From: Symbiodinium natans | Taxonomy: Eukaryota; Sar; Dinophyceae; Suessiales; Symbiodiniaceae | Length of the DNA stretch: 64,000 nt | Direction of reading: 5' to 3' | Assembly (NCBI GenBank): GCA_905221605.1 | Contig: CAJNDS010002068.1 | Span: 771,001 to 835,000 of the forward strand | Shown here: piece by piece, positions 32,168 through 43,000 of the stretch | Layout: each line of letters starts with the position of its first letter | How positions within the stretch are numbered: position 1 is the stretch's first letter | Position numbers and translations under genes: made by a program | The notes under the pieces: model-generated | Databases searched by the model: none | What the model was told of the DNA's origin: nothing | What the model saw: only the letters and a program-made list of their open reading frames with translations

Positions 32168-32230
32168 CTGGAGGATGGACTGCCGGATTGGAACTGGCGA
32201 GGCGGAGTGTTTCATGAAAATCTCTTCAGC
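32168..32230 (+). CDS. exon of unidentified gene
   Basis: The frame reads LEDGLPDWNWRGGVFHENLF with good third-position GC, ending near an AG-rich TCAGCTCAGCTCAG. A following frame at 32240-32340 (FCVAGVAFGLGDVAVPKHAQ) may be the next exon. Confidence 0.45.
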
Positions 32231-32404
32231 TCAGCTCAGGATTCTGTGTAGCCGGCGTAGCCTTTGGCCTTGGAGATGTTGCTGTGCCCAAGCACGCCCA
32301 AGGCCCCTTCCTTGCTTGCTGTGCGTTCCGGATGCTTTTCGGCTTGCGCGGTTTAAATTGCTACAACCCTCTCAGCTGGATGCACTGACTCGTTGCTGTT
32401 TCAG

Positions 32405-32524
32405 GATGTGCTGTGGGATGACATAGCGGGGCCTCTTGTCTGCAGTCCGGACATGGCTCCGCGTGTAACCTTGTCTAACCTGCTTCGAAGGATATGCCTG
32501 CAAGCTGCTAGTGGCTGCTGGTGA
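32405..32524 (+). CDS. strong exon, 39 codons to TGA
   Basis: After GTTTCAG the frame reads DVLWDDIAGPLVCSPDMAPR and VTLSNLLRRICLQAASG to TGA. Exon-like composition is clear, and the 5' junction is conventional. It may be spliced before TGA, because further exons of similar style follow. No family recognised. Confidence 0.6.
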   Translation, partial: DVLWDDIAGPLVCSPDMAPRVTLSNLLRRICLQAASGCW

Positions 32525-33178
32525 CTTGCTAGTGATTCCGACAGCAGCTGCCAATAGGGCGGCCCCTAAACCCTTATGTAGGCCTTTTATTCTGGTCCAA
32601 CATGGCCTGCGCTGAGGTATCTGGCGCAACCGAAGGCAGAGCGGCAAGCCACTCTCGCGTGTGGTTGCGCGTATGCCGTACAGGTTAGCCTCTGTTCATT
32701 CACGGTCATTTCTAAAAACTGCGAGGCTCTTCAAAAACCATCTAAGCGCCCATGAGACATCTAAAAATCTAAGCCTTCCAAACCTAAAAACCCCTCCGGA
32801 AACTCCGAAGCCATCCGAAGCTCTGGTAGGTGCCCTCACCACAGCGTCTTGCCGTGATGAGTTCGACACTGCAGGCGGCTTTCAGCCTGCGCTTGGGGGT
32901 TTGAATCATCGAAGGTGTTTGGAGGGCGACACACAGAGAGAAGGGGTGCAGCGGGGCGGGTGCAAGGGGGGAGGGTTGAGGGCAGTTTGACTTTAATGGT
33001 GTTGCGGTCTTACTAAGCTCGACACATCGTAGCTGCGCACGGTAGCGCTGTGCTGCAAATCGTCAGTCCCAGCCCTGCAATTCCTGTGGCGAACTTCTGC
33101 CCTAATCGTGAACTGCAACGACCCTCAGAACTCCGATGCCGAAACCCCAAACGCTGCAGTGCCTCTCACTGCTCGCAG

Positions 33179-33349
33179 GATGTGCTGCTGCCCTTTGGTG
33201 TGGTGCGGGACATGGAAGCTTGCTGGGATCGCCCTGTAAGATGTGCAAAAGAACTTGGTGGCAGGTAGTTCTGATGGTACCCAGCGCTAGCTACCGCTAG
33301 TTCCACTAAACTGCAGGAAAGAGCCTGGACAAACCATGCCCCGCACCAG
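33179..33349 (+). CDS. two exons joined by an 81-nt GT-AG intron
   Basis: Exon 33179-33235 (DVLLPFGVVRDMEACWDRP, exactly 19 codons) ends at GTAAGA. Exon 33317-33349 (ERAWTNHAPHQ, 11 codons) lies between CTGCAG and CAG|GTATTG. Phase agrees. Both donors are GT, unlike the mostly GC donors elsewhere. Family unknown. Confidence 0.65.
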
Positions 33350-33519
33350 GTATTGCGCTCGAGAGGGCCTAGTAGGCAACGTTGCCAGACTTTCTCCGGC
33401 TTTGTGAAACCCTCCCCGGGACTAGGACTGGTTGGCTGACCGACCTTTGCCAGCACATCACAGCATGAGTGTTCATTGAAGCAGGCGCGCACTGTACCCA
33501 GAGCTTATGGTACGCTTGC

Positions 33520-35289
33520 AAAGCCCGAGCCTTCAGAAGTTGCTTCGCGCCCTAGAACCCCCAAATCTTCAACCCGAAACCCTAAACCCAAGGTCGATCC
33601 TTGAATCTTGAACCCTATAGGAACAAACCCGACAACAGGCTGGACCCTTGAACCCCAAACCCCAACCCTCTAAACACTACTTGAACCCAAGGCCGACCCG
33701 ACGGTGGCACTCGGCTGTGCCCTCGGCACGAGTGCGGCCCTGCAGGCGCCCTGTGGGGGAAGTGTGGGAGTCAGGTTCTGGTTTAGGTTAGGATTTAGGC
33801 ATTCCTTAAACTTAAACCGGAACCCCAAGTTGTTGAGGGTGGCTTGTTCGTGACGGGGGCATTTGGTGTTTCGGGATTACGGGGTTTGGGGCTGAAAAGC
33901 CCAGAGCGGTCTTGGTTTGGGCTCTATAAAACCTAATTGATAAAATGGGGTTCAACAAAACTCACAGACGCCCGCTCGGTCCTTCAGGTTTGGGGGCTCC
34001 GAAGCGGCATCTGACGACCTGGTTTAAGGTCTCAGGTTTAAGTGTAAACGCTTGCGCGCGCCGCCTCGGCAGCCGGGCCGGCCCACCCAGGACAGGAAAG
34101 GAGTTTTGGAAAAGGTCCAATTCCCAAATACACGTGCATTTTCGAGCGCCCCCTCTGTAGGAGCCACCGACAGGCGGGACCCCCCACGGCATCGGTTTGC
34201 AGCTCCTCCAAGCGATGGGGGCGGGGGGTCCGACAGCGCAATACGAGGGTCTGCTTGTTCCAAACGCTTCTCGGCAGGAAGCCGAGAGGCGAATGTGGGG
34301 GTTGGGGTACCCCAAGTCCTTCATCCTGAGTTCAGGAGTTGGCGACAGCGTGTGCCGTAGCCCAAGTCTGAATTCGAATGGATTTTGGGGCAACCTAGGC
34401 TTCCCATTCCTGTGATTGTAATTGGGCGGTTCGGGTTAATTAGAAGAGACCGGCAACATCGGCCAGGCCCGACAATCTAGAAGCCCGTTCAAGGTTGGTT
34501 TAGGTTGAGAGTTAGGGTTCTTCAGGCTTCAGAGGGGCCGAGGAGGTCCCCCCAAAGGGTCCGAAGAAACGAAGAAAGAAGTGAAGGGCCCGGGGAACCG
34601 ATTTCCCTTTGAGGCACTTCGGCTCTCCGGTTGAAGTTCCCGTCAAAAAGCAATGAAATGCGAAACGCATGGGTTCCTACACGAACCTCTGATGCCCACG
34701 GCCTGTTTCAAAGGGATTCGAGAGCCGTTAGGTGAAGACCAAAGAAAACTCAAAGACCTCCCTGCACGGCACCCTTTTTAACTGAGACCCGACACCCCGT
34801 CATGGAAATATCCATGAAACAGTCGGTGCAAGAGGCAGAAAAGTGGTAGTATGGAAAGCAATGTCCAGCCCCGTTTCCACCCATCAAAAGTAAATTGGGC
34901 ACCCATAATGTGGCCCAAATATTGCAACCTTTTTTTCGGAACCCAAAGACGGGTACCCCCGTTTTCGGAAGTTCGAATGTGCGGCCCATGAGGTGGACCT
35001 CCTCGGTGGCCGCTGCGTGCAGCGAGGGCTCAGGCTTCTAGTGACTAAGGTTTCGCTTTTATGGTTTGTGGTCGTTTCGAGCTCGGCCTTCAGCATTTTA
35101 GATCTGAAATTTCGGGGGGGGGGGGGGGGGGGGTAGGGTTTCAAGACAAACCGTGAATCTGAACGGCACTCCTCAGTAGCAGCGCGGATTAACAGCGTTA
35201 ATGAAGGCAGATGTCGTTGAGGGGTTCATCAGGGGGAGTTCAGGCCGAAGTTTGAGCATGCATCAGTACCAGGATGAAGCTAAGCTCAG
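33520..35289. other. no gene recognised; intron-type and multi-copy-like sequence
   Basis: 33540-33900 is rich in CCCTAAA/TTTAGGG-type words. 33960-35130 lacks them mostly and has several open frames on both strands with no coding bias (for example 33962-34393 on the minus strand). It may contain degraded repeats. A 19-nt poly-G tract is at 35114. Confidence 0.4.
35114..35132. repeat. poly-G tract
   Basis: A homopolymer run of about 19 G inside intron-like sequence. Confidence 0.95.
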
Positions 35290-35388
35290 TCAGCTTCATT
35301 TGAATTAGACAAAGTCCGGTTGGATAAGGAAAAGCTTCGGTGTTTTCACAACGGGAACACCTTCTTTCCTGCTATGGACCTGCTGGAA
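35290..35388 (+). CDS. exon of unidentified gene, GC donor
   Basis: After AGCTCAG the frame reads SFELDKVRLDKEKLRCFHNG and then NTFFPAMDLLE, ending GAA|GCATTC. Charged N-part and hydrophobic C-part suggest a folded domain boundary. No family assigned. Confidence 0.6.
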
Positions 35389-35942
35389 GCATTCTCAGAG
35401 TACCCTCTAAACCCCAAGCCCTAAACCTACCATCATTGGCACTGGCAGGCTTGAGTCTTTCCTTTTTGCCTGACCACGCCGACTCCAAGCCCTAACCTAA
35501 ACCCCAAACGCCCCTGAACCCTCAGCCCTGGTTTGGAACCGCTGCGAGGCTGCTCCACCTGTCCAAGCTCTTTATGCTTTTTCAGTTCAACGACTTCGGC
35601 GCATGGTTTAGCCATTCGCGCTGGCGTGGGTCTGAGAAGAGGGGCCTCAGCTTTCTGGGTCCTAGCGCAGCTTTGAGAACGAACAGCCAAAACTTATCCC
35701 AAAGAATCTGAGAGCCTCTAATAGTCTAAGGCAAACGGATATGCAGAAGATTGCGACGGCCTCCCAGGCATCTGGCCTCTGTCGGTTTTTACACTCGGTA
35801 GGACCTTGGGATATGCTGTTTTTCCCCTTTTGGGATTCATAGGAGGATTGTGTTTTTAGACCTCGATCCGGCTTTGGACTTGGCATCTGTCAAGCGAACA
35901 TGTTCTATAGGGCTTTAAGGGCCAGCCTAGTTCAGGGTTCAG

Positions 35943-36005
35943 GGGAAAGAGGCGCTCGGAGGCCCGCAGCGAATTGCAAAGGATCGCTGAATGCCTGTTC
36001 CGCTG
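35943..36005 (+). CDS. exon with canonical GTAAGT donor
   Basis: Between GTTCAG and TG|GTAAGT the frame reads KRRSEARSELQRIAECLF. One of the few perfect GTAAGT donors in the window. The phase does not obviously continue into the frame I prefer at 36109. Confidence 0.6.
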
Positions 36006-36108
36006 GTAAGTAGGTGCTGTAGCTTGCAACTCGTCCAAATGCCTTCTTTACTCGTTGCCCCGAACCAGTTCACCTGGAGACACGATTTTCCACAGTTTTT
36101 TCTTCCAG

Positions 36109-36178
36109 GGCCTGGCGCAGCTCTCCAGACAAGACTCTGTGGGCGGGGCAGTCATGGTTGCCGGGAGCCTGGTTCAGT
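36109..36178 (+). CDS. exon of unidentified gene
   Basis: A pyrimidine-rich tract with TTCCAG precedes either GLAQLSRQDSVGGAVMVAGS or, in the frame that continues phase from 36005, AWRSSPDKTLWAGQSWLP. Both have acceptable composition. Exon status is likelier than the frame choice. Confidence 0.5.
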
Positions 36179-36378
36179 GTACGCGCCACTTTTGGGTTTC
36201 AGGGTTTCTGCGGCAGTCAGTTTTGGAATTGATGCCGTCCAACCCCGTGGGCGTCATAGTCCGCCCTGTGCTGCGTAGTGTGCGCATCGTGCTATGCACG
36301 AGCTTTAAACACGAAGTTTGCTTTAGCCTTAGTTATGTCATGAGACGGGGGGGCAACCGGCGTGACCAAGACTCGCAG

Positions 36379-36440
36379 TGGCCACAGATGGAGCTACATG
36401 AGCAGTTGGATCATATCGCCGACTACTTGGAGACCAGATG
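36379..36440 (+). CDS. exon of unidentified gene
   Basis: After CTCGCAG the frame reads WPQMELHEQLDHIADYLE, a helical acidic segment. It ends before TAA at 36451. Donor not fixed. Confidence 0.5.
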
Positions 36441-36527
36441 CACAAAATGCTAAGGCCGAGCCTGCAAACCTTCGAAATCCAGGCCCATGCCTCAGACGTA
36501 CCGGCACAAACCCGAAACTCTTTGAAG

Positions 36528-36605
36528 CTCATGGCCGACTGCTTTGTGCCGCTGGGAGGCTGGAACATCGGCTTGGTCACATATTGCAACTACAACAACA
36601 GCACG
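36528..36605 (+). CDS. exon of unidentified gene, GC donor
   Basis: The block LMADCFVPLGGWNIGLVTYC continues NYNNST and ends ACG|GCCCTT; 26 whole codons after TTGAAG. Surrounding 146-codon open frame (36438-36878) extends it on both sides. Aromatic/Asn content suggests an enzyme or surface domain, but I do not recognise it. Confidence 0.55.
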
Positions 36606-36746
36606 GCCCTTAGAGAGCATGAGACGCGTTCGGAAGTGGGGCGGGGGAGTACTTGGCGAAGCAGGAGATCCAAACCAAAGGACAGCCTAGCAGAGGAGAA
36701 TGCATGTGCTCAAGCAACGTGCCACTCTTTCCTTTACAACCCCGAG

Positions 36747-36826
36747 ATGGCGGAGATCGCGAGCCTCATGCAATCCCAACAGCGACTCTCTACCCTCTAT
36801 TCAAGCAGGCCAGGGCCGAATCGAAA
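36747..36826 (+). CDS. exon of unidentified gene
   Basis: The frame MAEIASLMQSQQRLSTLYSS follows CCCGAG; the following poly-C tract (36832-36851) marks non-coding sequence. Same open frame as 36528-36605. Confidence 0.45.
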
Positions 36827-36831
36827 GTCCC

Positions 36832-36851
36832 CACCCCCCCCCCCCCCCCCC
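36832..36851. repeat. poly-C tract
   Basis: Homopolymer run of about 20 C. Confidence 0.95.
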
Positions 36852-37130
36852 TTCAGAAAGTGCTCTCACAGGGCTTAACTATCAAGAGGCAAAGGCTCTC
36901 ATGCATGAAACGCGCAAGACAAACCCTCCCGCGACTTAGGCACATGCACGCGTGCACCTAGCTTGGCTCGGTTGTTCTTCCTAAGGCCCAAAACCTTGAA
37001 CAATTTCAATTATAGCACGTAAGACGTAAGCCTCAAGTTCGCCCTAAAGTCTTAGAGGAAGCCATTCCGATGTCAGCACCACGTTGCATGGGCCTTGCAG
37101 CTGCCCCAAATGCGAGAAGAGGGGCGATAG

Positions 37131-37353
37131 CGGGAGGGAGAGAGAGAGAGAGAGAGAAGGACTCAAAGCGCAGAAGCAGAAGCAGAAGAAGAAGAAGAAG
37201 AGAGGAAGAGAGAAAGAGAGAAAAGAGAGAAAGAGAGAAAGGCTGTCGGGGAAGAAGAAGAAGAAAGGTTGTCGGGGCCGGTGCCCTCTCTTCGGGGGGG
37301 GTGCCTGCGCTGTGTAGAAGAAGAAGAAAGAGAAAAAGAGAAGAGAGAGAGAC
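37131..37353. repeat. GA/GAA-rich purine tract
   Basis: About 220 nt dominated by AGAG and GAA units. It generates Arg/Glu/Lys frames on + and Ser/Leu/Phe frames on -, which are not genes. Confidence 0.95.
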
Positions 37354-37482
37354 CCAACTACATGGAACTCAGGACAGGAAAACAACCCCAAACCCGAAAA
37401 GGCCCCTCCTACAAGGACCCTAAAAGGCCTTCAGAGGGCAAATCAAAACTGCTGAACCCCTGCTGCTCCTTTGGCTGATGCA

Positions 37483-37510
37483 GCATCCGTCCATGAGCCT
37501 GAACTTTGAG
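37483..37510 (+). CDS. possible short exon, GT donor
   Basis: HPSMSLNFE lies between GATGCAG and GAG|GTTGAC. Upstream codons in the same frame (EPLLLLWLMQ) are also good, so the exon may begin near 37454. Confidence 0.4.
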
Positions 37511-37681
37511 GTTGACAACTGAAGGCTCCTGTTTCGTGTTGGATTAGAGTTTGGGGGCGAAGCTTCAGAGTTTAATGTTTTTAGGACATCTAGGGTTAAG
37601 GGTTTTTGGATCTATGGATTACAGTGCCGAAATGATTCTGCGGCCCGGCCTCTAAGCATAGAACCCGAAGTCTTTTGTCAG

Positions 37682-37803
37682 ACCCCGTGAGTGCCATGCT
37701 GAAACTGGCATTGCTCCTGGTCGCTCCCTGGTCTCCGCTTTGCCACAGTGAGAAGCTCCCTGTGGTTGACCTGGTGCCTCGGAGTTTCACGACAAGTTCG
37801 GAG
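37682..37803 (+). CDS. exon with hydrophobic segment
   Basis: After TTGTCAG the frame reads DPVSAMLKLALLLVAPWSP and then CHSEKLPVVDLVPRSFTTSS. The Met with the following Leu-rich run would serve as a signal peptide if it were the start, but upstream codons are open and the exon may be internal. Third-position GC is good. Confidence 0.5.
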
Positions 37804-37976
37804 GATGTTTTGATTTCAAGCAATCAACCTCTTAACCAGCCCAAGTCCTGAAGTGTCTTGAAGTGCCTCGATGATGTTTTGACTGCTATGGGATCGGTGG
37901 CTGCATCGAGGGCGCTTAGGGGCTAGCGAGGTTTATCTGGCTTCTCTTGATTCGTCGTATATGTCAGATTCCTAAA

Positions 37977-38070
37977 GCATTGTTTCCCGATATTCTATTT
38001 GAAGGCTTGCATTATTCATTTCATAGACACACTTGTACTAAGTCACAGCTTTGGCGAGCATTGAGAGGCC
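37977..38070 (+). CDS. possible exon
   Basis: After ATGTCAG the frame reads IPKALFPDILFEGLHYSFHR. It overlaps the left edge of the strong exon at 38068 in a different frame, so at most one is used as drawn. Confidence 0.3.
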
Positions 38071-38154
38071 AAGGCGGACTGGAAGGAGCAAGCGCTGGAG
38101 GCAGTGCTTGGCACCTATATCAGCGAGAGCTACAGCACCATCGAGATCTATAGA
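38068..38154 (+). CDS. strong exon, 29 codons
   Basis: After TTGAGAG the frame reads AKADWKEQALEAVLGTYISE and SYSTIEIYR, ending AGA|GTATTG. Codon bias is high up to the donor and drops after it. If not spliced, the frame would continue 16 codons to TAA at 38206. No family recognised. Confidence 0.65.
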
Positions 38155-38209
38155 GTATTGTACTTACGTAGTGCCGTAGTAAGACTTGTTCCTCTAATTC
38201 ACGTTTAAA

Positions 38210-38873
38210 CGCTGAGAAAGGAAAAGACATGCGCAGATTCCAAACCTTGATAGTCCCTACAGCATCCATTTTCAACTCAGCCGCCCTTCGCCCCCCCACC
38301 CCAGAGGCAGGGCGGCAGGCGGGCGTGTCGTGGCCATGGTCAAACTCTGACTTCAGCCACCGGCATACTCTGCTACAACAGAGAAAGCCGCGGGCCTCGT
38401 CTCCCTACAAGCACCCAAAAAACGAGGTTGGCGCCGAAAAACGGATCCCGGTAGATCAGCTTGGAACCCAATTCCCAGCGCGCGTGCATGAACACTTCCG
38501 TCCTCCACAAAAAGATACAAAAAGCCAATTGGGGTGGGGGGGGGGGGGTGTTGGGGTGCACACGAGGTTGAAGAGAATCAAGGGGGCCCCACAAAAAGTA
38601 AAACCTGTGAAGGCGAGGAAAGAAAAACTGAAAAAGCAATACAAACCCATCTTAAATCTCGCAATATACTGATTCAGTCTTATATTCGTACAGGACAGAA
38701 CATACAGTCAGTCTAGTACTTGTAGTGAGCATAGCAACCCTAGAAACATTATATACATAGTCGTCAACATCGTCTGGAATGCAACATCACTGCGCTGAGC
38801 TCCCCGCACCCCACTCCGCAGGCCTTGCAGAAGCATGCCTCCTTCTATTTGACAAACCACGGCAGCTGGGCAG
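38210..38873. other. no exon recognised
   Basis: Open frames on both strands across 38229-38672 have no codon bias. A 16-nt poly-G tract is at 38533. The stretch 38500-38760 is AT-richer and might be a 3' flank or an intergenic spacer. Confidence 0.4.
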
Positions 38874-39107
38874 CATTCGGTGGCCCCAAAGTGGCTTGGG
38901 GTCCCTCTGCTGGAGCCTGAAGCCCGCAAAGTCGGCATCTGCTCCAAAATGTAAGTTTGGAGACGATGAACGTGAGACCACCGAGGTCTGGGCGATTCTG
39001 GGCATGGCACCGTGGGCTCTGCTTTCCAGGCATCAGCAAACCTTTTTGCGCTCAAGGCCGGGGGGCGTTGGCGTCGGCCCATTGCCGATGCCGCCTGTAA
39101 GGCTGAG
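38874..39107 (+). CDS. two exons of unidentified gene, GTAAGT/GTAAGC donors
   Basis: Exon 38874-38950 (HSVAPKWLGVPLLEPEARKV) lies between GGGCAG and AT|GTAAGT. Exon 39030-39107 lies between TTCCAG and GAG|GTAAGC. Phase continuity favours HQQTFLRSRPGGVGVGPL in the second exon, although another frame (SANLFALKAGGRWRRPIADA) is equally protein-like. It may be the 5' part of the oxygenase gene below or a separate gene. Confidence 0.5.
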
Positions 39108-39680
39108 GTAAGCCACCTCCTCCTTTTTATCAAAATGTCCTACCGAGTGGTGCTTCAGGATTTGTGCCAGCTGGGATGCCTTGCCTTCAGCCACTCAACA
39201 CCCCCACATATTAACCTCCTTGACTGACATGAATCCCATGCCCTGTCAGCATTGAAGCATCAGGAGTCATCAAAGAGGGCCGTGGACGCAGGCGAGAAGG
39301 GTCCGGTCTTGCGCTGACAACCCTGACTAGCAATTTCGGCTAATTGAATTGCTGCTTCTCAACCCCGTGAACGTCTAAGCCCAAATAGACCAGACCCTTT
39401 GGTAACTCTCATCCGAATCAGTGCCTTAAAACACCATAGCACTATAACACCCGAACAACCAGGCCCACCGCCTCCCGATTTCCCCGTGGTGCGCGGCTAC
39501 TTCGGAGTGGGCGCGGCAGCTCGGCGAAGCTTAGGGCCCTGAAGCCTGAACCCTCAATGAACCTTAAACCCTTACGAGCTTTAGGGACAGTTTGGGCAGT
39601 TTTGGGCTCTGGAATACTTCAGCGCTTGCGAGCTTACGGCCTCAGCGCCTTGGGCTTTGGGAGGTGTGCTCGGGCTGCAG

Positions 39681-39802
39681 GGGCGCGGAGCTTGACCTTG
39701 AATTTGTAGTAGACGCAAACCTGACAGCTTGGGGCCCCCTAAAGGGATGTGCAGCCGCTCTGTCAGGAGTCTGGAACGCGGAAGAGCCGCTTCGAGTGCA
39801 AG
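39681..39802 (+). CDS. strong exon, possibly 5' part of the oxygenase gene
   Basis: After GGCTGCAG the frame reads LDLEFVVDANLTAWGPLKGC and AALSGVWNAEEPLRVQ, ending CAAG|GCACCG, a GC donor. Third-position GC is very high. It precedes the oxygenase exons on the same strand but has no diagnostic motif. Confidence 0.6.
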
Positions 39803-40064
39803 GCACCGAAACCTTTAGTTTAAAACCCACCTAACCACCAAAATCAAAGCTCTGAGCCCTTACACCTCTTGAAGGAGTTGGACCCCCTAGCTTCTCAGAA
39901 AGCTGCTGGTGTTCAATTGGAGTTCAGGGTTGGGATGCAGCAGCGTTGGGGAGTACGGAGTACCTGTGCAATCGGTTCAGCAGGAGCATTCTACAAATCT
40001 ACCGATTCCCCACCGAGGCCTTCACAGCTCTGAAGCCCTATGAACCCATAAACCTGCCTGCCAG

Positions 40065-43000
40065 GAGGGCATCTCCCTGGCTGGAAGCAAGCGCAGCGCC
40101 GAACTCCTGGGCAACCTCTTCCCGCAGGTAGTGGTGAAAGGTTTAGGCCTTTGGCCCTAAACAGCTTGGGCTTCAGCGGCTTTAAGAGGGGGGGAGGGGG
40201 GGTTGGGCGTGGGAGCGGTTTGGAGAAACCCTGAACCGTTTCACCTAGACCCTAAATTGCCAAAGCCCTTCGTGCTTGCAGCAAGGCTTAAGGGTATTGG
40301 CAGTTATATTCCCGCCAAGCCTAGTCTTGGAGCATCGCAACCGTGGTCAGGCTATCAGACCCACACAAGCTTCAGCGCAGCTATCCTACTTACTGGATTG
40401 CATCCCACCGCCCCTGTTCGTGGCTTTCTGCCATAAACAAATTTCAGGAGGTCAGTTGGGGTAGAACTCCACAGCATTTGCGCGCTCGTGAATGCTTAAC
40501 CATCTTCTTTTCAGACGAGCGGTGGCACGTCCCAAATTTTGATGACGGTAGCAGAGTTTCATGGCAGGAACTTGTCTTCGATTTCATCGCAGAATTTGGG
40601 ATTGTGCCAGGCTTCGTCCAACCTGGTATGAGCTTGAGCAAGATGTGTTCCAAATTTCGTACCTACAGTAACAAAATCCTACAGGGTGTTGAGATTAGTA
40701 GATACGTCCGAACAACTCACCTTCGTTGCTTTTCGGGCGGCACAGTGAGCGGCCTTGGAGGCCGTCGGTTGTTTAAGCATCCAAACGTTGTATGGTCCCT
40801 TTTACTTCAACTCTCAATAAGTAGGGAACATCGGGCTGCTCGCAGCTGCCGCCGTCCAAGTGCATCATTTACCCCTGATCGGAGCACCCTTCCCGGTTTT
40901 GAGCTTTCCCCTGCGACTGGTTGAATTCACTTTGTGTTTATCCGAGTTTATCTCTCGCTTCTGCTAAGACGCAGTCACAGCTTTCGTTGTCAGATGCCCG
41001 TGGGTGCATGACAGACTAGCAGCAAAAATCAGACCCACACTTGCCAAGCTGACCCGGCAGCCCTTTCCAGAACCAGAAATCGAACCATTTCAACTGGTCA
41101 CTTTACGGGCTGCTTTGCAAGTCATTCACGAAAGCCTGTCCACGAAGTGAAGTACCTCGCCCAACCATCGACCCTAACTAAGCCCCCGATGTCGCAACAT
41201 GTCACGCAACCTGCCAGGGTCTGGGTGCTTCGGACACAGATGCCTTGGAGGCAGTGGGTGGGTGCAGGATGCCAGGAGGCTCCATGAACTCTTGAGGGTT
41301 GACAGTGCTCGTGTGGTTATTGCCAAGTTATTGCATTTATTGCATATCACTCCAAAGCACCCCCTAAATCACCAAGCCCTGACGTCCGTGGTTTGGACCC
41401 AGTCTCCACCCACAGGCCTTGCCCGAGGCGCTGAAGAACCTGGCTTTGCTACTCGCCGATGGTCTGGCGGAGGTCAGGCCCAACATAAGGGAAGTTCTCT
41501 ACAACTATGATCCCCTGAGAGGCCCCATATCCCAACATGGAGTAAAGGTTGTCGGCTGATGTTCTTTACACCTTAGCGGCTGAGGGCTGAAGATTCCAAA
41601 TGGTGTTTTGACGTCAGCTTCTTCCTGGTGCGAGGTGGCCCAAAGTCGCAAGCTGCTGTCTCCAGAGGACGATTTCCTGGCTGTTCCTGGCGTCGCAATC
41701 GCGCATGGCTGACAGTATTCGAGCCAAAAAGAACTGTTGCAAGTTAAGTTGAATGCGTTTGCCTTGCCCGGACAGGACGCAGCCTCACTTGCGGGAGGCG
41801 GTGACGGCCTGGAAGCCTTCCGCTGCCTGTCCTATGCCCGCGGGAGGGTGATTGCATTGTTCGTGCTGTATTGTGCAGAACAATATGTTGAATGAATGGT
41901 CTGTACTGGGGGTCAGAGCACAACGAATTTCATCAGCTCCAATCATAAAGAGCTATGAGTCAAGCCTCTTGTGACTTGTGGGCCCCGTCGACTACACGCT
42001 TCTCGGAGCTTGGCATGTGGCTCGTCTTGTGAACATCCCTCAACATCCTCAACCTCAAACGTGCCTTGATGGTCCTTAACTCTAAGCTGTTCCGAAAGCA
42101 GCGTTCACAATTCGATTGAAATCATGGGCGTGAGGTTTCCTGAGGCTTGTGAAGATTGTCTAGCCCCACAACCCAATCCCACCCGTGTGGATTGGATTCT
42201 GGCAAGCCCGACACATTCATTGTGCATCCCAGCTTTTCTCGGGGAATCCTCTCCTGGTTTGGGGTGTACAGTCACCTCCAAGCCCTGACTCCGAGGAATA
42301 TTTCACTACCTGCCCTATGAGGGATCGAGGCACACAGCAAAGCACAACCACGATCGGATTGCATCCTGGCTTCGCTGCGATTGCACGCAGGGCTTTGGGG
42401 TGAGATTTTGGCGCTGGAGCCAATGACTTCTCAACCAACCATCAAGCGCTCCCGCTCAACCCGATACCCCTCGTGTGAGTGCCCCCAAAGCACTAATATG
42501 CACTAATATACATCTACATAAACATATACATATACAGCTACCCTATGTAGAAACCCTCAAGCCCTCAAGCCTAAACCTAAATCCCAGAAAACAACAAACC
42601 CTTGAGCCTCAACCCTAAATCCTAAAGCCTGCACAAAATCGCACGCCTAAAGCTTGCCTCCATACTTGGCCCTAAACCCTAAACCCAGAACACCCTAAGC
42701 CCCCTACACAAGGTACTTGCTCGACCCCCCGGAAGAGTCACGTGTCCAGGTGTCAAGGCCGAGCACCCGCCATCGGAGAAATTCTGTGGAGTTCCGACCA
42801 CACAGACTGGGGCAACCAGTCTTAAGTATGCGATTGTTAGGGCTTTCGGGATGTTTTGTGGTTTTGGGGTTTTGGGTTTAGGGTTGAGGCATCTTGGGAC
42901 TGAGGACCTTAAAACCCAGCCTGTGGTTTCGGGCTTTAGCTTCGTGATTCTCAGGGATGGGCTTGTGATGGCTTGTGGGGAGGATATAGGTCAAAGGTCT

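Larger units (their letters stand above)
40128..41415 (+). other. oxygenase intron hosting foreign-looking ORFs
   Basis: GT donor after the NLFPQ exon and CCACAG acceptor before the ALPEAL exon. The usual intron words occur only at the left end (40138-40265). The centre is coding-like; see the two ORFs inside. Confidence 0.55.

Noticed and set aside
37044-37423. Lys/Arg/Glu + frames and Ser/Phe - frames
   Set aside because: Products of the purine tract at 37131-37353.
37596-37823. GMC-oxidoreductase-like string RVLCLEAGP on the minus strand
   Set aside because: The + strand exon here has better codon bias and splice edges; no FAD-binding GxGxxG precedes the string.
42600-42700. Telomere end or interstitial telomere array
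   Set aside because: Words are degenerate and interspersed with other sequence rather than in tandem, and recur throughout the window.
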